A model generated the notes under the pieces. That model was not told the DNA's origin. It made no database searches and saw nothing but the letters and a program-made list of their open reading frames with translations. 51,027 nucleotides of DNA from Pseudomonadota bacterium. GTDB taxonomy: Bacteria; Pseudomonadota; Gammaproteobacteria; Burkholderiales; Burkholderiaceae_C. Within the stretch, counting starts at the first letter, position 1; each line of letters begins with the position of its first letter. Positions 8,673-17,164 of the stretch are shown in pieces. The stretch spans positions 1 through 51,027 of the forward strand of contig JAIUOM010000014.1 of NCBI GenBank assembly GCA_020161215.1, written 5' to 3'. Position numbers and translations under genes: made by a program.

Positions 8673-9538
8673 AGGGGCGCTGGCCGATCACATTGATGTG
8701 CGAGGTTCTGCAGGTCAGCGCCAGCGGATATTTCCGCTGGGATGCGTCGAGGCGCGATACCAAGCACGCAGGGCGCAGGCTGCACAGCGATGAGGCCTTG
8801 TTGGCTCACATCCGGGCCATCCACGAGCAGTTGCGCGGTGAATATGGCTGGCCGCGCATGCATCGCGAACTGCTGGCCCGCGGCCTGCGCGTGGGCAAAG
8901 AGCGGGTGCGCCGGTTGATGCAGCGCCACGGCATCCGGGCCAAGGGTAGGCGCAAGTTCGTGGTGACCACCGACAGCGCGCACCGCTTGCCAGTCGCCCC
9001 GGACCTGGTGCAGCGCCGCTTCACGCCGGCAGCGCCCAAAGTGGTGTGGAGCGGCGACATCACGTACATCGCTACCGACGAGGGATGGCTGTACCTGGCG
9101 GCCGTGCTGGACCTGCACAGCCGCCAGGTGGTGGGCTGGAGCCTGCAGGCGTACATGCAGACCTCGCTGGTCAAGGATGCGTTGCTGATGGCTTGCTTTC
9201 GCCGTCGACCTGCCGCAGGCCTGATCTTTCACAGCGACAGGGGCAGCCAGTACTGCAGCCAGGATTTTCAGGACACTCTGGGCGCCCGGGGCATACGCAG
9301 TTCGATGTCACGCAAGGGCAATTGGTGGGACAACGCTCCCACAGAGAGCCTGTGGGGACGGTTGAAGACGGCCTGCGTGCACGGCCAGCGGTTTGCCACT
9401 CGCATGCAGGCAAGGCAGGCCGTCATGGACTGGATCGCCTTCTACAACCACTCGCGGCTACATTCAGCACTGGGCTACCTCAGTCCGATGCAGTTCGAAC
9501 AACGCTGGTTGGCGGCGCAGCGCAAATCTGCCGCTTGA
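8669..9538 (+). CDS. IS3-family transposase OrfB (DDE integrase core)
   Basis: The 289-residue catalytic subunit carries an HTH_21 region (LRGEYGWPRMHRELLARGL) and the rve core. The DDE triad is visible as WSGDITYI, IFHSDRGSQY and NAPTESLWGRLK. The C-terminal FYNHSRLHSALGYLSPMQFE is typical of the family. It is normally made as OrfAB by -1 frameshifting in OrfA. The frame is intact, so the copy may be active. Confidence 0.94.
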   Translation: MKGRWPITLMCEVLQVSASGYFRWDASRRDTKHAGRRLHSDEALLAHIRAIHEQLRGEYGWPRMHRELLARGLRVGKERVRRLMQRHGIRAKGRRKFVVTTDSAHRLPVAPDLVQRRFTPAAPKVVWSGDITYIATDEGWLYLAAVLDLHSRQVVGWSLQAYMQTSLVKDALLMACFRRRPAAGLIFHSDRGSQYCSQDFQDTLGARGIRSSMSRKGNWWDNAPTESLWGRLKTACVHGQRFATRMQARQAVMDWIAFYNHSRLHSALGYLSPMQFEQRWLAAQRKSAA

Positions 9539-9546
9539 TGATCGGG

Positions 9547-11415
9547 CTACGCACTCCGGTTTTCAGGGGCAACCTCACTCAGGACAAGATATGGATTGTT
9601 TGGTGGCACGTCATGAAAGAGCCCACCTGCATCCTCCAGAAGATAGCCGTGCAGCCTCCGAACCTTACGCGGACCGGTAACCTCGCAGGTCCAGATGTTC
9701 AAGCCGCTCGGCTGCTTCCTATGCAACTGAAGTTTCTCGAAGCGCTTTTGTACCCACTGCCAATCCTGTTGGCCCGCGTGCCTAGCTAGCAAGCTCACTT
9801 TCGGATGTTCTTGCGCATAGCGTTGGAACACACCAGGGCTGACCAAGTACGCAGTGCCACTCACCGTATGCACGAGTGCCTTTGCATCATTGATGATGAG
9901 CTGCCGCGCGGCGATCCCGTATTTCAGCCACGCCACGAAATGCTCCCCGGATGGCTTCACTGCCGACGAAGCTGACGCAGGCATGTGTACAGGTGGCTGA
10001 AGAGATATTGTTGTGGTCACTGGCATGGGAGCGTCGAAAACCTGCCCCGGGATCTCCTCCGCATCTTGGCCGGCGCCGGAAGCGTCGCCCAAGCCCACCA
10101 TCGCCAGCATGTCCTCCATGACGTTGAGCACGGGCTGGGCCGCAGGCGACGAAACGGTGGCGGTACTACTGCCTGCCCAAGGCGGAGGCTCTTGACTTTC
10201 CTGAGCCGGTTTCGCCACGGCAGTAGGTGGGATGGCTGGCGTGCCGGCATCGCTTTCCGCGGAGGCCGCGCCGATCTCGACCGAACCTGCAAAGGGCACT
10301 GGCCGTTCGCCAGAGTCCCAGATCAGCGCGGGAGTGAGACGCAGCAGGGAGAACGAGTGGGTCCAGCCGGTCGTGCTGGTCACGGTTGCGCGCCAGACCG
10401 CTTTGCCGTCCGATGTAGGCTGCAGCATGCCGTGATCCTGCAGCACGTTGAACACGGCGGTGTTGTTCGCAGGGATGCCATCGATGCCCTGGGATAGCAG
10501 GTGCGCGCGTAGCTTGTCGGAGACCGTCTTGCTCACCAGCCATAGCGCGTCCTCGGTGAGCCAGCCATCGGAGGCCTCGGGCTGGTTCAGCTTCAACTCT
10601 TCCTTGAGTAGGTAGCGCAGCCCATCAAGCAGCTTGCGTTGCAGCGCATGCTTGGGCGCGGCCGTGGCGCGGGCCGGATCACCACCCAGTTCCTGGGCGA
10701 CCGAAGCGCGGTCGGCCTGCACGACAAGTTCGCCCAGTATCCCGGCGTGTTCGTACTGGCCGGCCAGTACGTACAGCAGCGGCCCCCATAGGGCGGGATA
10801 GCCACTGAGCCAGTCCAGGAGATGGGCATCTAGCAGTTGGTGGTAGAGCAGTCCCGTCGCGGCACTGTGTAGTCGGTACTCGCGATCGTCACGGTAGCGG
10901 AATCGGTACGGCTGGTGCAGTGGACCATGCCACGGGTGCCAGGTGCTGCCGTCGACCAGCTTGACGTGCAGATCGACGGCGATCTTGCCGATGTCGTGCA
11001 GCAGAGCGGCATAGGCGACAGCGGCGGTCCAGGCCTCGGACTGCACCGCTTGATCTTCGGGGCTGGCGCCGATGGGCAGCAGATGGGACTGCCGCAGCTT
11101 TAGGCTGTAGGCGACGATCTCCAGGCCGTGGTCCAGCATGCCGCCCGGGTAGGCATGGTGGTGGCTCTCCGACGCGGGGAATTGCTGGACCAGTTCGGCG
11201 TAGCGCTCCAGGGGCGCGCGGTACAAGGTGGTGAATTGCGTGCGCGACAGCGACGTGCGCTGCCAGATGTGTTCCAGCAGCTTCTGTCGGCGTGGCGTCG
11301 CCAGCAGAGATGCGGCCGGTTCTGGTCGCAGCAGCCCTTTCGGGGGATTGGTGACGGGGGTTGGCGGTGGAGCGGCGGCGACCGAGGCCCGTTTTCGCTG
11401 GAACAGTGAGAGCAT
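9547..11415 (-). CDS. traI: MobH-type relaxase TraI (TIGR03760)
   Basis: This relaxase nicks the transfer origin and pilots single-stranded DNA during conjugation. At 622 residues it fits the ICE_TraI family. The N-terminal TraI domain contains the three-histidine motif (HHH at 85-87, in ESHHHAYPGGMLDHG) and an HD-hydrolase signature (LLHDIGKIAVD, 139-149), the hallmarks of MobH. A low-complexity Pro/Ala linker follows near residues 390-480, then a C-terminal domain (EHFVAWLKYGIAARQLIIND). The last residues (SEVAPENRSA) are encoded by the right end of the IS3 element, so the natural C-terminus was replaced. The essential domains are untouched. An inverted repeat upstream may mark oriT. Confidence 0.92.
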   Translation of the reverse strand: MLSLFQRKRASVAAAPPPTPVTNPPKGLLRPEPAASLLATPRRQKLLEHIWQRTSLSRTQFTTLYRAPLERYAELVQQFPASESHHHAYPGGMLDHGLEIVAYSLKLRQSHLLPIGASPEDQAVQSEAWTAAVAYAALLHDIGKIAVDLHVKLVDGSTWHPWHGPLHQPYRFRYRDDREYRLHSAATGLLYHQLLDAHLLDWLSGYPALWGPLLYVLAGQYEHAGILGELVVQADRASVAQELGGDPARATAAPKHALQRKLLDGLRYLLKEELKLNQPEASDGWLTEDALWLVSKTVSDKLRAHLLSQGIDGIPANNTAVFNVLQDHGMLQPTSDGKAVWRATVTSTTGWTHSFSLLRLTPALIWDSGERPVPFAGSVEIGAASAESDAGTPAIPPTAVAKPAQESQEPPPWAGSSTATVSSPAAQPVLNVMEDMLAMVGLGDASGAGQDAEEIPGQVFDAPMPVTTTISLQPPVHMPASASSAVKPSGEHFVAWLKYGIAARQLIINDAKALVHTVSGTAYLVSPGVFQRYAQEHPKVSLLARHAGQQDWQWVQKRFEKLQLHRKQPSGLNIWTCEVTGPRKVRRLHGYLLEDAGGLFHDVPPNNPYLVLSEVAPENRSA

Positions 11416-11508
11416 GTATGTCCTCTGTTGGCGGGCCGACCGGGAGGCCTTTTTGCCTTTTCGAGGTAGAGCCTTTCCTCTTGCGCCCCATTCCCTTGTC
11501 CTTTCGGC

Positions 11509-11527
11509 CCTTTGGCCCTTTGGCCTT
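11509..11527. repeat. Tandem GGCCCTTT repeats upstream of traI
   Basis: An 8-bp unit resembling GGCCCTTT is repeated about three times in a pyrimidine-rich stretch of the traI leader. Such runs are prone to slippage. A role in oriT or promoter function is possible but unproven. Confidence 0.5.
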
Positions 11528-11568
11528 TAACCATTTGGGTATAGGGTGCGGCGCATCGATCGTCCATC

Positions 11569-11677
11569 GTCAATGTGGGGTGCAGGCGGTCGGATTGATG
11601 CGTGAAGGCGGGCTGTTCCCACCCTACGATGGGCCGATTCTTGGACCCGGGAGGACGCCATGAGGCCCCACATTGAC
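11569..11677. promoter_or_regulatory. 12-bp inverted repeat in the traI/prlF intergenic region, oriT candidate
   Basis: GTCAATGTGGGG (11569-11580) and CCCCACATTGAC (11666-11677) are perfect inverted repeats separated by 85 bp. They lie between the divergently transcribed relaxase and prlF genes. Relaxase genes usually lie close to their oriT, which typically has such repeats. It could also be a shared operator. Confidence 0.45.
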
Positions 11678-11679
11678 AA

Positions 11680-11714
11680 CGTAAGGAATTTTCCTTACGA
11701 TTCAGACATCGTAA
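11680..11714 (+). promoter_or_regulatory. Overlapping palindromes in the prlF-yhaV promoter
   Basis: CGTAAGGAA-TT-TTCCTTACG (11680-11699) is a perfect palindrome. Its right arm also pairs with a third half-site: TTACGAT (11695-11701) and ATCGTAA (11708-11714). The cluster ends 15 bp before the prlF ATG, with the AGGAG ribosome site in between. AbrB-type antitoxins repress their own operons through such symmetric sites, so these are likely PrlF operators. Confidence 0.7.
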
Positions 11715-11728
11715 TCAGGAGAGTCGCC

Positions 11729-12046
11729 ATGCCTGCCATCCACGAAATCGCCACGCTCACCTCCAAAGGCCAGATCACGCTGCCCAAGCCCATCCGTCAG
11801 GCGCTCGGTGTCGATGTCGGCGGCAAGCTCGCGTTCGACCTGCGGGGCAGCGAAGTCGTCGTTACCCGTGTCGATGCCGAGCACGAGGACCCTGCCATCG
11901 GCGCGTTCCTCAGCCTGCTGGCGCGCGACATTGAAGCGGGTCGGAACATCCAGGGCCTGCCCGAGGATCTGGCTCGCGCCATGCTGGAGCATGCAGGTCA
12001 CGATGTGAACCTGGGTGAGGAGATCGACGGGGCAGTGGAACTCTGA
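11729..12046 (+). CDS. prlF: Type II antitoxin PrlF (AbrB/SpoVT fold)
   Basis: The 105-residue protein begins with a swapped-hairpin AbrB DNA-binding domain (ATLTSKGQITLPKPIRQALG, then VDVGGKLAFDLRGSEVVVTR). Its acidic C-terminal tail would wrap the toxin. It neutralises YhaV and autorepresses the operon. The ATG has AGGAG eight bases upstream. The stop overlaps the toxin start (TGATG), ensuring coupled translation. Within an ICE such a pair usually stabilises the element by killing cells that lose it. Confidence 0.92.
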   Translation: MPAIHEIATLTSKGQITLPKPIRQALGVDVGGKLAFDLRGSEVVVTRVDAEHEDPAIGAFLSLLARDIEAGRNIQGLPEDLARAMLEHAGHDVNLGEEIDGAVEL

Positions 12047-12504
12047 TGCAACGGCATGGCTGGGCGCTGCTGTTTCACGACTGCGTGATCGAGCAGTTGC
12101 AGAAGCTGCATGCGGCCGCACGACGAGCGCAGGAGAACGACCCGAAGGGATTCGAGTCCAACGCCAACGTCAAGCTCTTTCGGGCCTTGAGCCAGTTGAT
12201 GATGGATGTGGTGCCCGGTGATCCCGCACGCGACGAATACCGCCAGGGCAACACCCTGGGGCCTGCCCACCGCCACTGGCGAAGGGCCAAGATCGGGAGG
12301 CGGTTCCGGTTGTTCTTCCGGTACGACTCCAAGGCGAAAGTCATCGTCTACGCCTGGGTCAACGATGAGCAAACTCTGCGGTCTTCCGGGAGTAAGTCAG
12401 ACCCCTATGCCGTGTTCGAGAAAATGCTCGGGCGCGGAAATCCGCCAGACGATTGGAACGCACTGGTGCGGGCAAGCAAGCAGAACTGGAGCAAACTGGA
12501 ATAG
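12046..12504 (+). CDS. yhaV: Type II toxin YhaV (RelE-superfamily ribonuclease)
   Basis: At 152 residues this matches YhaV, a ribosome-associated mRNA interferase. Typical stretches are GWALLFHDCVIEQLQKL, QGNTLGPAHRHWRRAKIG, RRFRLFFRYDSKAKVIVYAW and VNDEQTLR. It starts at the ATG that overlaps the prlF stop. The basic, aromatic-rich C-terminus (NWNALVRASKQNW-like) is preserved, so the toxin looks functional. Its partner is PrlF just upstream. Confidence 0.93.
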   Translation: MQRHGWALLFHDCVIEQLQKLHAAARRAQENDPKGFESNANVKLFRALSQLMMDVVPGDPARDEYRQGNTLGPAHRHWRRAKIGRRFRLFFRYDSKAKVIVYAWVNDEQTLRSSGSKSDPYAVFEKMLGRGNPPDDWNALVRASKQNWSKLE

Positions 12505-12530
12505 CTATCCCCATGTAGCAGGAGACGACC

Positions 12531-12905
12531 ATGAGCACGACGACAACACGCATCAGCACCGCGGAACGGCTTGGCCGTAGCTTCGGCCGTGGATGGCGTG
12601 CCTATGCGCGCGGTGAGCGCCGAGTGCCGAGATGGCTGGTCTCCAAGGGCATGCCGGTGGCTGGTGCTACCGCGCTGCTATGGATAGTCAAGCTGGCTGC
12701 GCTGGGACTGCTGCTCTACGTCGCCTTCTGGTTCGCAGTCGTGTTGCTGGGGGTGGCGGCGGCGGGGTGGGCAATGGATCAGCAACATCCCGCTGAATAT
12801 GACTACGAGTTGCAGTACCCGACCATCGAGGAATTGCGGGCTGCACCAGGCTACGATCCCAACCTACACAACGATACATCCCACGAGATGTACCAAGACG
12901 ACTGA
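12531..12905 (+). CDS. DUF3742 family membrane protein
   Basis: The 124-residue protein has a basic N-terminus (SFGRGWRAYARGERRVPRWL), one or two hydrophobic segments near residues 45-80 (ALLWIVKLAALGLLLYVAFW, FAVVLLGVAAAGWA), then an acidic tail (PTIEELRAAPGYDPNLHND). DUF3742 proteins are common accessory genes of this ICE class, next to the traI or traG region. Their role is not established. AGGAG lies before the ATG. It is co-directional with prlF-yhaV, 26 bp downstream, and its end faces the TraG-like gene. Confidence 0.85.
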   Translation: MSTTTTRISTAERLGRSFGRGWRAYARGERRVPRWLVSKGMPVAGATALLWIVKLAALGLLLYVAFWFAVVLLGVAAAGWAMDQQHPAEYDYELQYPTIEELRAAPGYDPNLHNDTSHEMYQDD

Positions 12906-12922
12906 TACCGAAGGTGCATTGA

Positions 12923-14443
12923 TTACCTGAGCTTGCCGCCTGAGATGGTTCCAGCTCCTTTACCTCCCGCGCTGCCTGCATCTTTTGTTGCAGTGGCGAA
13001 GGTATTGGCGATCGCGCCAGCACGGACGCCCACCCAGGTGAGCGCACCGATCCAGAACGTAGGAAGTACCAGGAACATCGTCGCCATCACGAAATTGAGC
13101 AGCATGTCTCCAAAGGCATTGTTCAACCCCATTACAGGGTCGAAGTTTGAGTGCGGGCGGTTCCACCCGAAGCCCCAACCATAAAGCGCATCGAGGATGG
13201 TGCTGTCGATCCAGCGTGCGAGTTGGAACCAGAAATCGACGAAGAACAAGGAAAACTGAACGACGCTGATTGTGATGACTGCCTTCAGCTCGTAGGTCCC
13301 GATGACCAACACCAATGGAATGCAGATGACTAAGGCCATCTTGAGCAGTGATAGGGCCATTGGAAGGGCTTGACGCACCACGTCCATAGCCGGGAAAAAG
13401 CCCATCGATCCCATCGCCATGCCTACGTCGCCGGCCGCGCGCGTGATGACGTTCGGCAAGGTCTTGTCGATCTGGCCCCCGTAGTCCGTATAGACGCTAC
13501 CCTGGTTCAACTTCTGTTGCCTCGGCGACGCGATGGTGCGGATCACGGAGTCGTCCACCTCGGCGCGGCTCAGGAACCCGGCCCAGCCCGCCAGCCGCGT
13601 GAGCAGGCTCGGGTCCACTTGGCCCAGCAGTCGTGCGCGCAGGCCGTTGCTACCGTCGGCCCACCATTGCCTGCAGGTCGGATAGCCACCGCCGCTGGAT
13701 ATCTGAGCCAGCCCAGCATCACGGTTGCTGTCATAAGGCCAGTCATCGCGCGGCGTGCTCGACCGATAGTTGTCGTAGAAGCCGGCTGTGTCCGTGAAGA
13801 AGCGTGAGCCGATCCAGGTGACATCATGCATCTGCGCCTCGTCGAGTTGCGGGCGCTGCATGAACAGCTTGGCGCGTGCCGGTCCGTAGCAGTCGTGCGT
13901 GAAATCAGCGACCTCCTGAGCCAGCACGGGGTCGTCGATGCGCGTGGCGTCGATCTCCATCCTCATCTGCCGTAAATCAGTGCCGCAAGGGATCGCCGCC
14001 ACGGAAGCACCCGTGACCGCACGCGAGAGCGCGTGCATGAAGGCCCACCACACCGGCAGCTTGGCGCTTTGGTTGTTGAGCGTCGAGAAGGACTGCGACC
14101 AGCCTGTGTCGGTCGGCTGCGGCACGCTGACCTGGCACTGCGCCGAGCGTGAGCTGTCGTACCGGATGGTGTTCAGATCGACGTCGATGAAAGGGATGCC
14201 GGCGAACATCACCACCACGATGGCGACGAACACCCGGTTCTCGATGCGCGCAGCCGACAGCACGCCCTTGTTGCCTTCGTCCGCGCCTTCGGAGCGGGCC
14301 TTGAGCCATTCCTGCACGATGATCGCGACGAAAGGCAGCGCAAACACCCCGCTGGACACCAGCACGGCCCAGATCCCGTTATGGACGATCCAGGACACGA
14401 GGGTGAGGTAGTACTCCAGGTAGTCGGTCGTCAAAAGCGTCAT
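12923..14443 (-). CDS. traG: TraG N-terminal-like conjugation membrane protein
   Basis: The 506-residue inner-membrane protein of the mating-pair machinery resembles the TraG_N domain of F-type systems, which acts in mating-pair stabilisation. Hydrophobic segments occur at the N-terminus (YYLTLVSWIVHNGIWAVLV, ALPFVAIIVQEWL, VFVAIVVVMFAGIPF) and in the C-terminal half (ALSLLKMALVICIPLVLVIG, ITISVVQFSLFFVDFWFQ, FVMATMFLVLPTFWIGALTW). The central hydrophilic part has several cysteines and is probably periplasmic. It is the last gene of the leftward TIGR03755-03757 cluster. The tail is Gly-rich (SAGGKGAGTISGGK). Confidence 0.9.
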   Translation of the reverse strand: MTLLTTDYLEYYLTLVSWIVHNGIWAVLVSSGVFALPFVAIIVQEWLKARSEGADEGNKGVLSAARIENRVFVAIVVVMFAGIPFIDVDLNTIRYDSSRSAQCQVSVPQPTDTGWSQSFSTLNNQSAKLPVWWAFMHALSRAVTGASVAAIPCGTDLRQMRMEIDATRIDDPVLAQEVADFTHDCYGPARAKLFMQRPQLDEAQMHDVTWIGSRFFTDTAGFYDNYRSSTPRDDWPYDSNRDAGLAQISSGGGYPTCRQWWADGSNGLRARLLGQVDPSLLTRLAGWAGFLSRAEVDDSVIRTIASPRQQKLNQGSVYTDYGGQIDKTLPNVITRAAGDVGMAMGSMGFFPAMDVVRQALPMALSLLKMALVICIPLVLVIGTYELKAVITISVVQFSLFFVDFWFQLARWIDSTILDALYGWGFGWNRPHSNFDPVMGLNNAFGDMLLNFVMATMFLVLPTFWIGALTWVGVRAGAIANTFATATKDAGSAGGKGAGTISGGKLR

Positions 14444-14458
14444 GGCCTGAATCTCCCC

Positions 14459-14827
14459 TCAGCCCTGCATCAGCAGACTGGCTTCCAGCACCATGATGGC
14501 GACGACACCGGCGATCTCGCTGCGCACCAGGCGGCGCCGCGCCTGCCTGTCTGCGCCGTTCTGGTCCTCGCGCGCGAGCAGCCGGCGGCGCATCCAGATC
14601 CATCCGGAGGCCGTCGCGCCGTACAGGCACAGCCGCCACACCAGGAAGTAGCCCGCGGTTGCGGTCAGCCACTGCTCCCAGCCGGCAACGCTGCCGACGA
14701 GATAGATGCCGACGACGTTGGCCCCCACGGCAGCCGCGACAAGCACCACCGTCCACAGCAACGCCTTCGCCGCACGCCGGCTGAACAGCCAGCGTGGGTG
14801 CAGCCAGGTCGCACGCATCGGGCTCAC
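14459..14827 (-). CDS. Conserved ICE membrane protein (122 aa, function unknown)
   Basis: A small hydrophobic protein with about three membrane segments (ALLWTVVLVAAAVGANVVGI, WLTATAGYFLVWRLCLYG, IAGVVAIMVLEASLLMQ) separated by Arg-rich loops. A GTG start at 14827 overlaps the stop of the upstream gene by four bases (GTGA), indicating translational coupling. An ATG at 14818 is the alternative. It sits between the TIGR03755 and TraG-like genes, where this ICE class usually has a short hypothetical gene. I do not recognise a functional domain. Confidence 0.82.
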   Translation of the reverse strand: MSPMRATWLHPRWLFSRRAAKALLWTVVLVAAAVGANVVGIYLVGSVAGWEQWLTATAGYFLVWRLCLYGATASGWIWMRRRLLAREDQNGADRQARRRLVRSEIAGVVAIMVLEASLLMQG

Positions 14828-16206
14828 GGCCGGCCTCCCGGGTTGCCCCTCTGCAACTGGTCGAGGCGGTCGGGCACCGGATCGCCCTCATAGATACCGC
14901 GCGAGCCGGCGGCGCGGGTGCCGTGGCGCTGGATGATGGCCATCGGCGAGTTGTTGGCCAGCTCGCGGCGCAGCTCCAGTTCGGTCTTGAGGTTGCGGAC
15001 CTCCTGATCGAGCGTGTTGCTCTCGTGGTTCACCGCCTCGACGGCCAACTGGTTGGCTGCCACGTTGGGCTCCTTCTTGCCGGTCAGCAGGGTCCGCTGG
15101 AGCAACAGGGCCTTCTCCAGCACCGAGGACAGCGCCACTTCCGATGCCAGGCGCCGTGCCAGCAGATCCTGGTCCGGCTCGTCGCGCAGGGCTTCGATCA
15201 CGCCGCGCGTGATGGGCAGCGAGCTGCTGCCGGCCGTGCGCAGGTTCTCGAACGTCGTGTTGCGCGTCCCCGAGATCAGCGCCTGCAAGGTTTCCAGCTT
15301 CGCCTCGTACTCCTCCTGGATCAGCGGCGTCAGTCCGACGCCGGGCACAGTCTCGGTCTTGGTGCAGGAGTCGCACGTGCGCTGCACCTGTTCCCCGAGA
15401 ACCCGCGTCGCCCATTCGATCGCCTGCTGCGGCGAGGTCCAGGTCTGGCACGACAGGCTCGCGCAACTGGCTGCTGAGATGGACGACGTGTCGGTCACGC
15501 CGCGGCCGTTGACGAGGTTGTAACCCGCGCGGGTAACGTCGCCGACCACCCGGACGGCAGGTTGGCCCGCGCCGCCGGCATTGCTGCCGCCCACCCAGGG
15601 CACGCCGTCGTTGCCGCGGCGCGTTTCGGCCTGCTCGATGGCCGACACGGCGTCCGTGCTCGCAACCGCATCACGCAGCGCCATGCCTTCGGCCATCTGG
15701 CTCCAGCCCAACTGGCCGCCAGCCGTGTCGGCCATCTTCTCGGCCATGGCGCGACACGTCAGCTTCGAGCGGTCGAAGTCCAGCCGCGCCTGCAGCACGC
15801 CATTGGTCAGCAAGTTGTACAGGCCCGGATCGGCGCGCTGGATGATCAGCGCAGGCAGGGATGCCACGGCGCTCGTGGCGCTCTGGATCACGTTGCCCAT
15901 GATCTGCTGAAATCCATTCGTGATGCCGTTGAGCTGATTGCGCAGCGTGGTCTGAATGCTCATGTCGCCGCAGATCAGGTTGCTGTTCCAGCCCACGCCG
16001 ACCCCGATCGAGCGCATGCCGGCCGCACGGCCCATGGAGACCGCGCTGCCGCCGCCGATCGAGTACATGACGTCATCGCCGATGACGGGGCCGCTGGCCT
16101 GGAAACCGACAGGCTGCGCCAACGCCAGGCCGCAGCACAGGGCGAGCGCACCAGCCAGCAGGCGGCGCACCTTGGTGGAGAGGTTCGTCAGTTCAGGACG
16201 CTTCAT
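14824..16206 (-). CDS. Integrating conjugative element protein TIGR03755 (PFL_4711 family)
   Basis: The 460-residue exported protein has a signal peptide (RRLLAGALALCCGLALAQPV). The N-terminal half is Gly-rich (MYSIGGGSAVSMGRAAGMRS) and resembles F-type TraH/TraU-region periplasmic components. A cluster of cysteines (CASLSCQTW, CDSCTKTE) suggests disulfide bonds, consistent with the thiol-disulfide protein encoded upstream. The C-terminal region (about 370-440) is a long charged helix. The ATG at 16206 precedes the signal peptide directly. A longer frame upstream is an unlikely extension. Confidence 0.9.
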   Translation of the reverse strand: MKRPELTNLSTKVRRLLAGALALCCGLALAQPVGFQASGPVIGDDVMYSIGGGSAVSMGRAAGMRSIGVGVGWNSNLICGDMSIQTTLRNQLNGITNGFQQIMGNVIQSATSAVASLPALIIQRADPGLYNLLTNGVLQARLDFDRSKLTCRAMAEKMADTAGGQLGWSQMAEGMALRDAVASTDAVSAIEQAETRRGNDGVPWVGGSNAGGAGQPAVRVVGDVTRAGYNLVNGRGVTDTSSISAASCASLSCQTWTSPQQAIEWATRVLGEQVQRTCDSCTKTETVPGVGLTPLIQEEYEAKLETLQALISGTRNTTFENLRTAGSSSLPITRGVIEALRDEPDQDLLARRLASEVALSSVLEKALLLQRTLLTGKKEPNVAANQLAVEAVNHESNTLDQEVRNLKTELELRRELANNSPMAIIQRHGTRAAGSRGIYEGDPVPDRLDQLQRGNPGGRP

Positions 16207-16216
16207 CGCCGTCCCC

Positions 16217-17164
16217 TCATTGGAAATCGACGCTGCCGAGGAACACTTGGCCCCGGCGTTCGCAGCAGGCATAGGGCCGCCAGAGCGCCCAGGCGTAATC
16301 ACCTTGCTGGGCCTGCGTCAGGGTGCCGCTGCGCGGGAAGACCGTGCAGGACGAGGACAGGACGGGTGTGAGTTCCTGCCACTTGCCCGTCGAGGCGTCG
16401 CCTTCGACCAGTTCGCCAGCCGGCCAGTAGCCGGGCCGCGAGTTCGCGAGCAGCGGCTGGTACACGTGCAACTGCCCGCGGCGCGTGACGACATCGCCCG
16501 CACGCTGGGCCACCACGGCACCGGCCTTGTGGTCGTCCGTCTGGTGCAGGAAACCGCCGCGTGGATAGACATTGCCCCAGAGGTTCAAGGTCGAGCGCGC
16601 GCCGATCTCGCGCATGCCCGGGACCAGCGCTTCCGGGTAGGCCATCTCGGGCACGTTGTAGCGCCAGGCCAGTGTGTCCAGGGTGCTGAGCAGATACGGC
16701 ATGAAGGCCGTGCCTGCGCCTTCGCAGAAGTAACCCGACGACGAAGCGAACTCACTGATCACCTGTCCGCCCGGATGGCCGATGACGTCCGCGTTCTTGA
16801 ATTTGGCGAGATTGTTTTCGTGATCTTCGTTGGTCGTGCCGTCGCCCCCAGCCTCGGCGGAAGCGTTCGGCGGACTCATCGAGCGCACCTCCGTCCACGG
16901 GTTCTCTCCAGTGTTGCTGTAGCTGGAGACGACCGCATCGGGCACGTAATGGCGCACCTTGACGGACGTGCGCACCGTGCAGCCTGTCCAGGTGCAGTAG
17001 AGCCAGTAGCAGATGCCCACCACCCGGTACTCCAGGCAGTCCGGCGACATGACGGACGAGACGATGGTGGCGGTGTTCAAGGCGTAGCTGCCCGTCGCGC
17101 TGGCCAGCAGCAACGAGGCCACGGCGACGCGCAAGCGGCGGGGAAGGTCGAATGGACGATGCAT
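16217..17164 (-). CDS. Integrating conjugative element protein TIGR03756 (TraU-like)
   Basis: The 315-residue protein is secreted to the periplasm, with signal peptide LRVAVASLLLASATGSYALN. It resembles TraU of F-like type IV secretion: cysteine-rich start (SPDCLEYRVVGICYWLYCTW), then a motif KVRHYVPDAVVSSY and a C-terminal CCERRGQVFLGSVDF. Many cysteines imply disulfide formation. The ATG at 17164 overlaps the TGA of the preceding gene by one base, and a GTG one codon earlier is also possible. It forms a unit with TIGR03757 upstream and TIGR03755 downstream. Confidence 0.9.
   Translation of the reverse strand: MHRPFDLPRRLRVAVASLLLASATGSYALNTATIVSSVMSPDCLEYRVVGICYWLYCTWTGCTVRTSVKVRHYVPDAVVSSYSNTGENPWTEVRSMSPPNASAEAGGDGTTNEDHENNLAKFKNADVIGHPGGQVISEFASSSGYFCEGAGTAFMPYLLSTLDTLAWRYNVPEMAYPEALVPGMREIGARSTLNLWGNVYPRGGFLHQTDDHKAGAVVAQRAGDVVTRRGQLHVYQPLLANSRPGYWPAGELVEGDASTGKWQELTPVLSSSCTVFPRSGTLTQAQQGDYAWALWRPYACCERRGQVFLGSVDFQ

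Larger units (their letters stand above)
8289..9590 (+). mobile_element. IS3-family insertion sequence (ends approximate)
   Basis: Two overlapping ORFs encode an IS3-type OrfA and a DDE OrfB. Similar imperfect ends are seen. On the left, GCCCC then CCGGAG then TGC follow 8289. On the right, the complement of 9556-9586 contains GCCCCTG, ACCGGAG and TGC. No clear target duplication could be read, so the ends are uncertain by several bases. The right end overlaps the last codons of traI, meaning the element landed at the 3' end of the relaxase gene. Confidence 0.75.
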
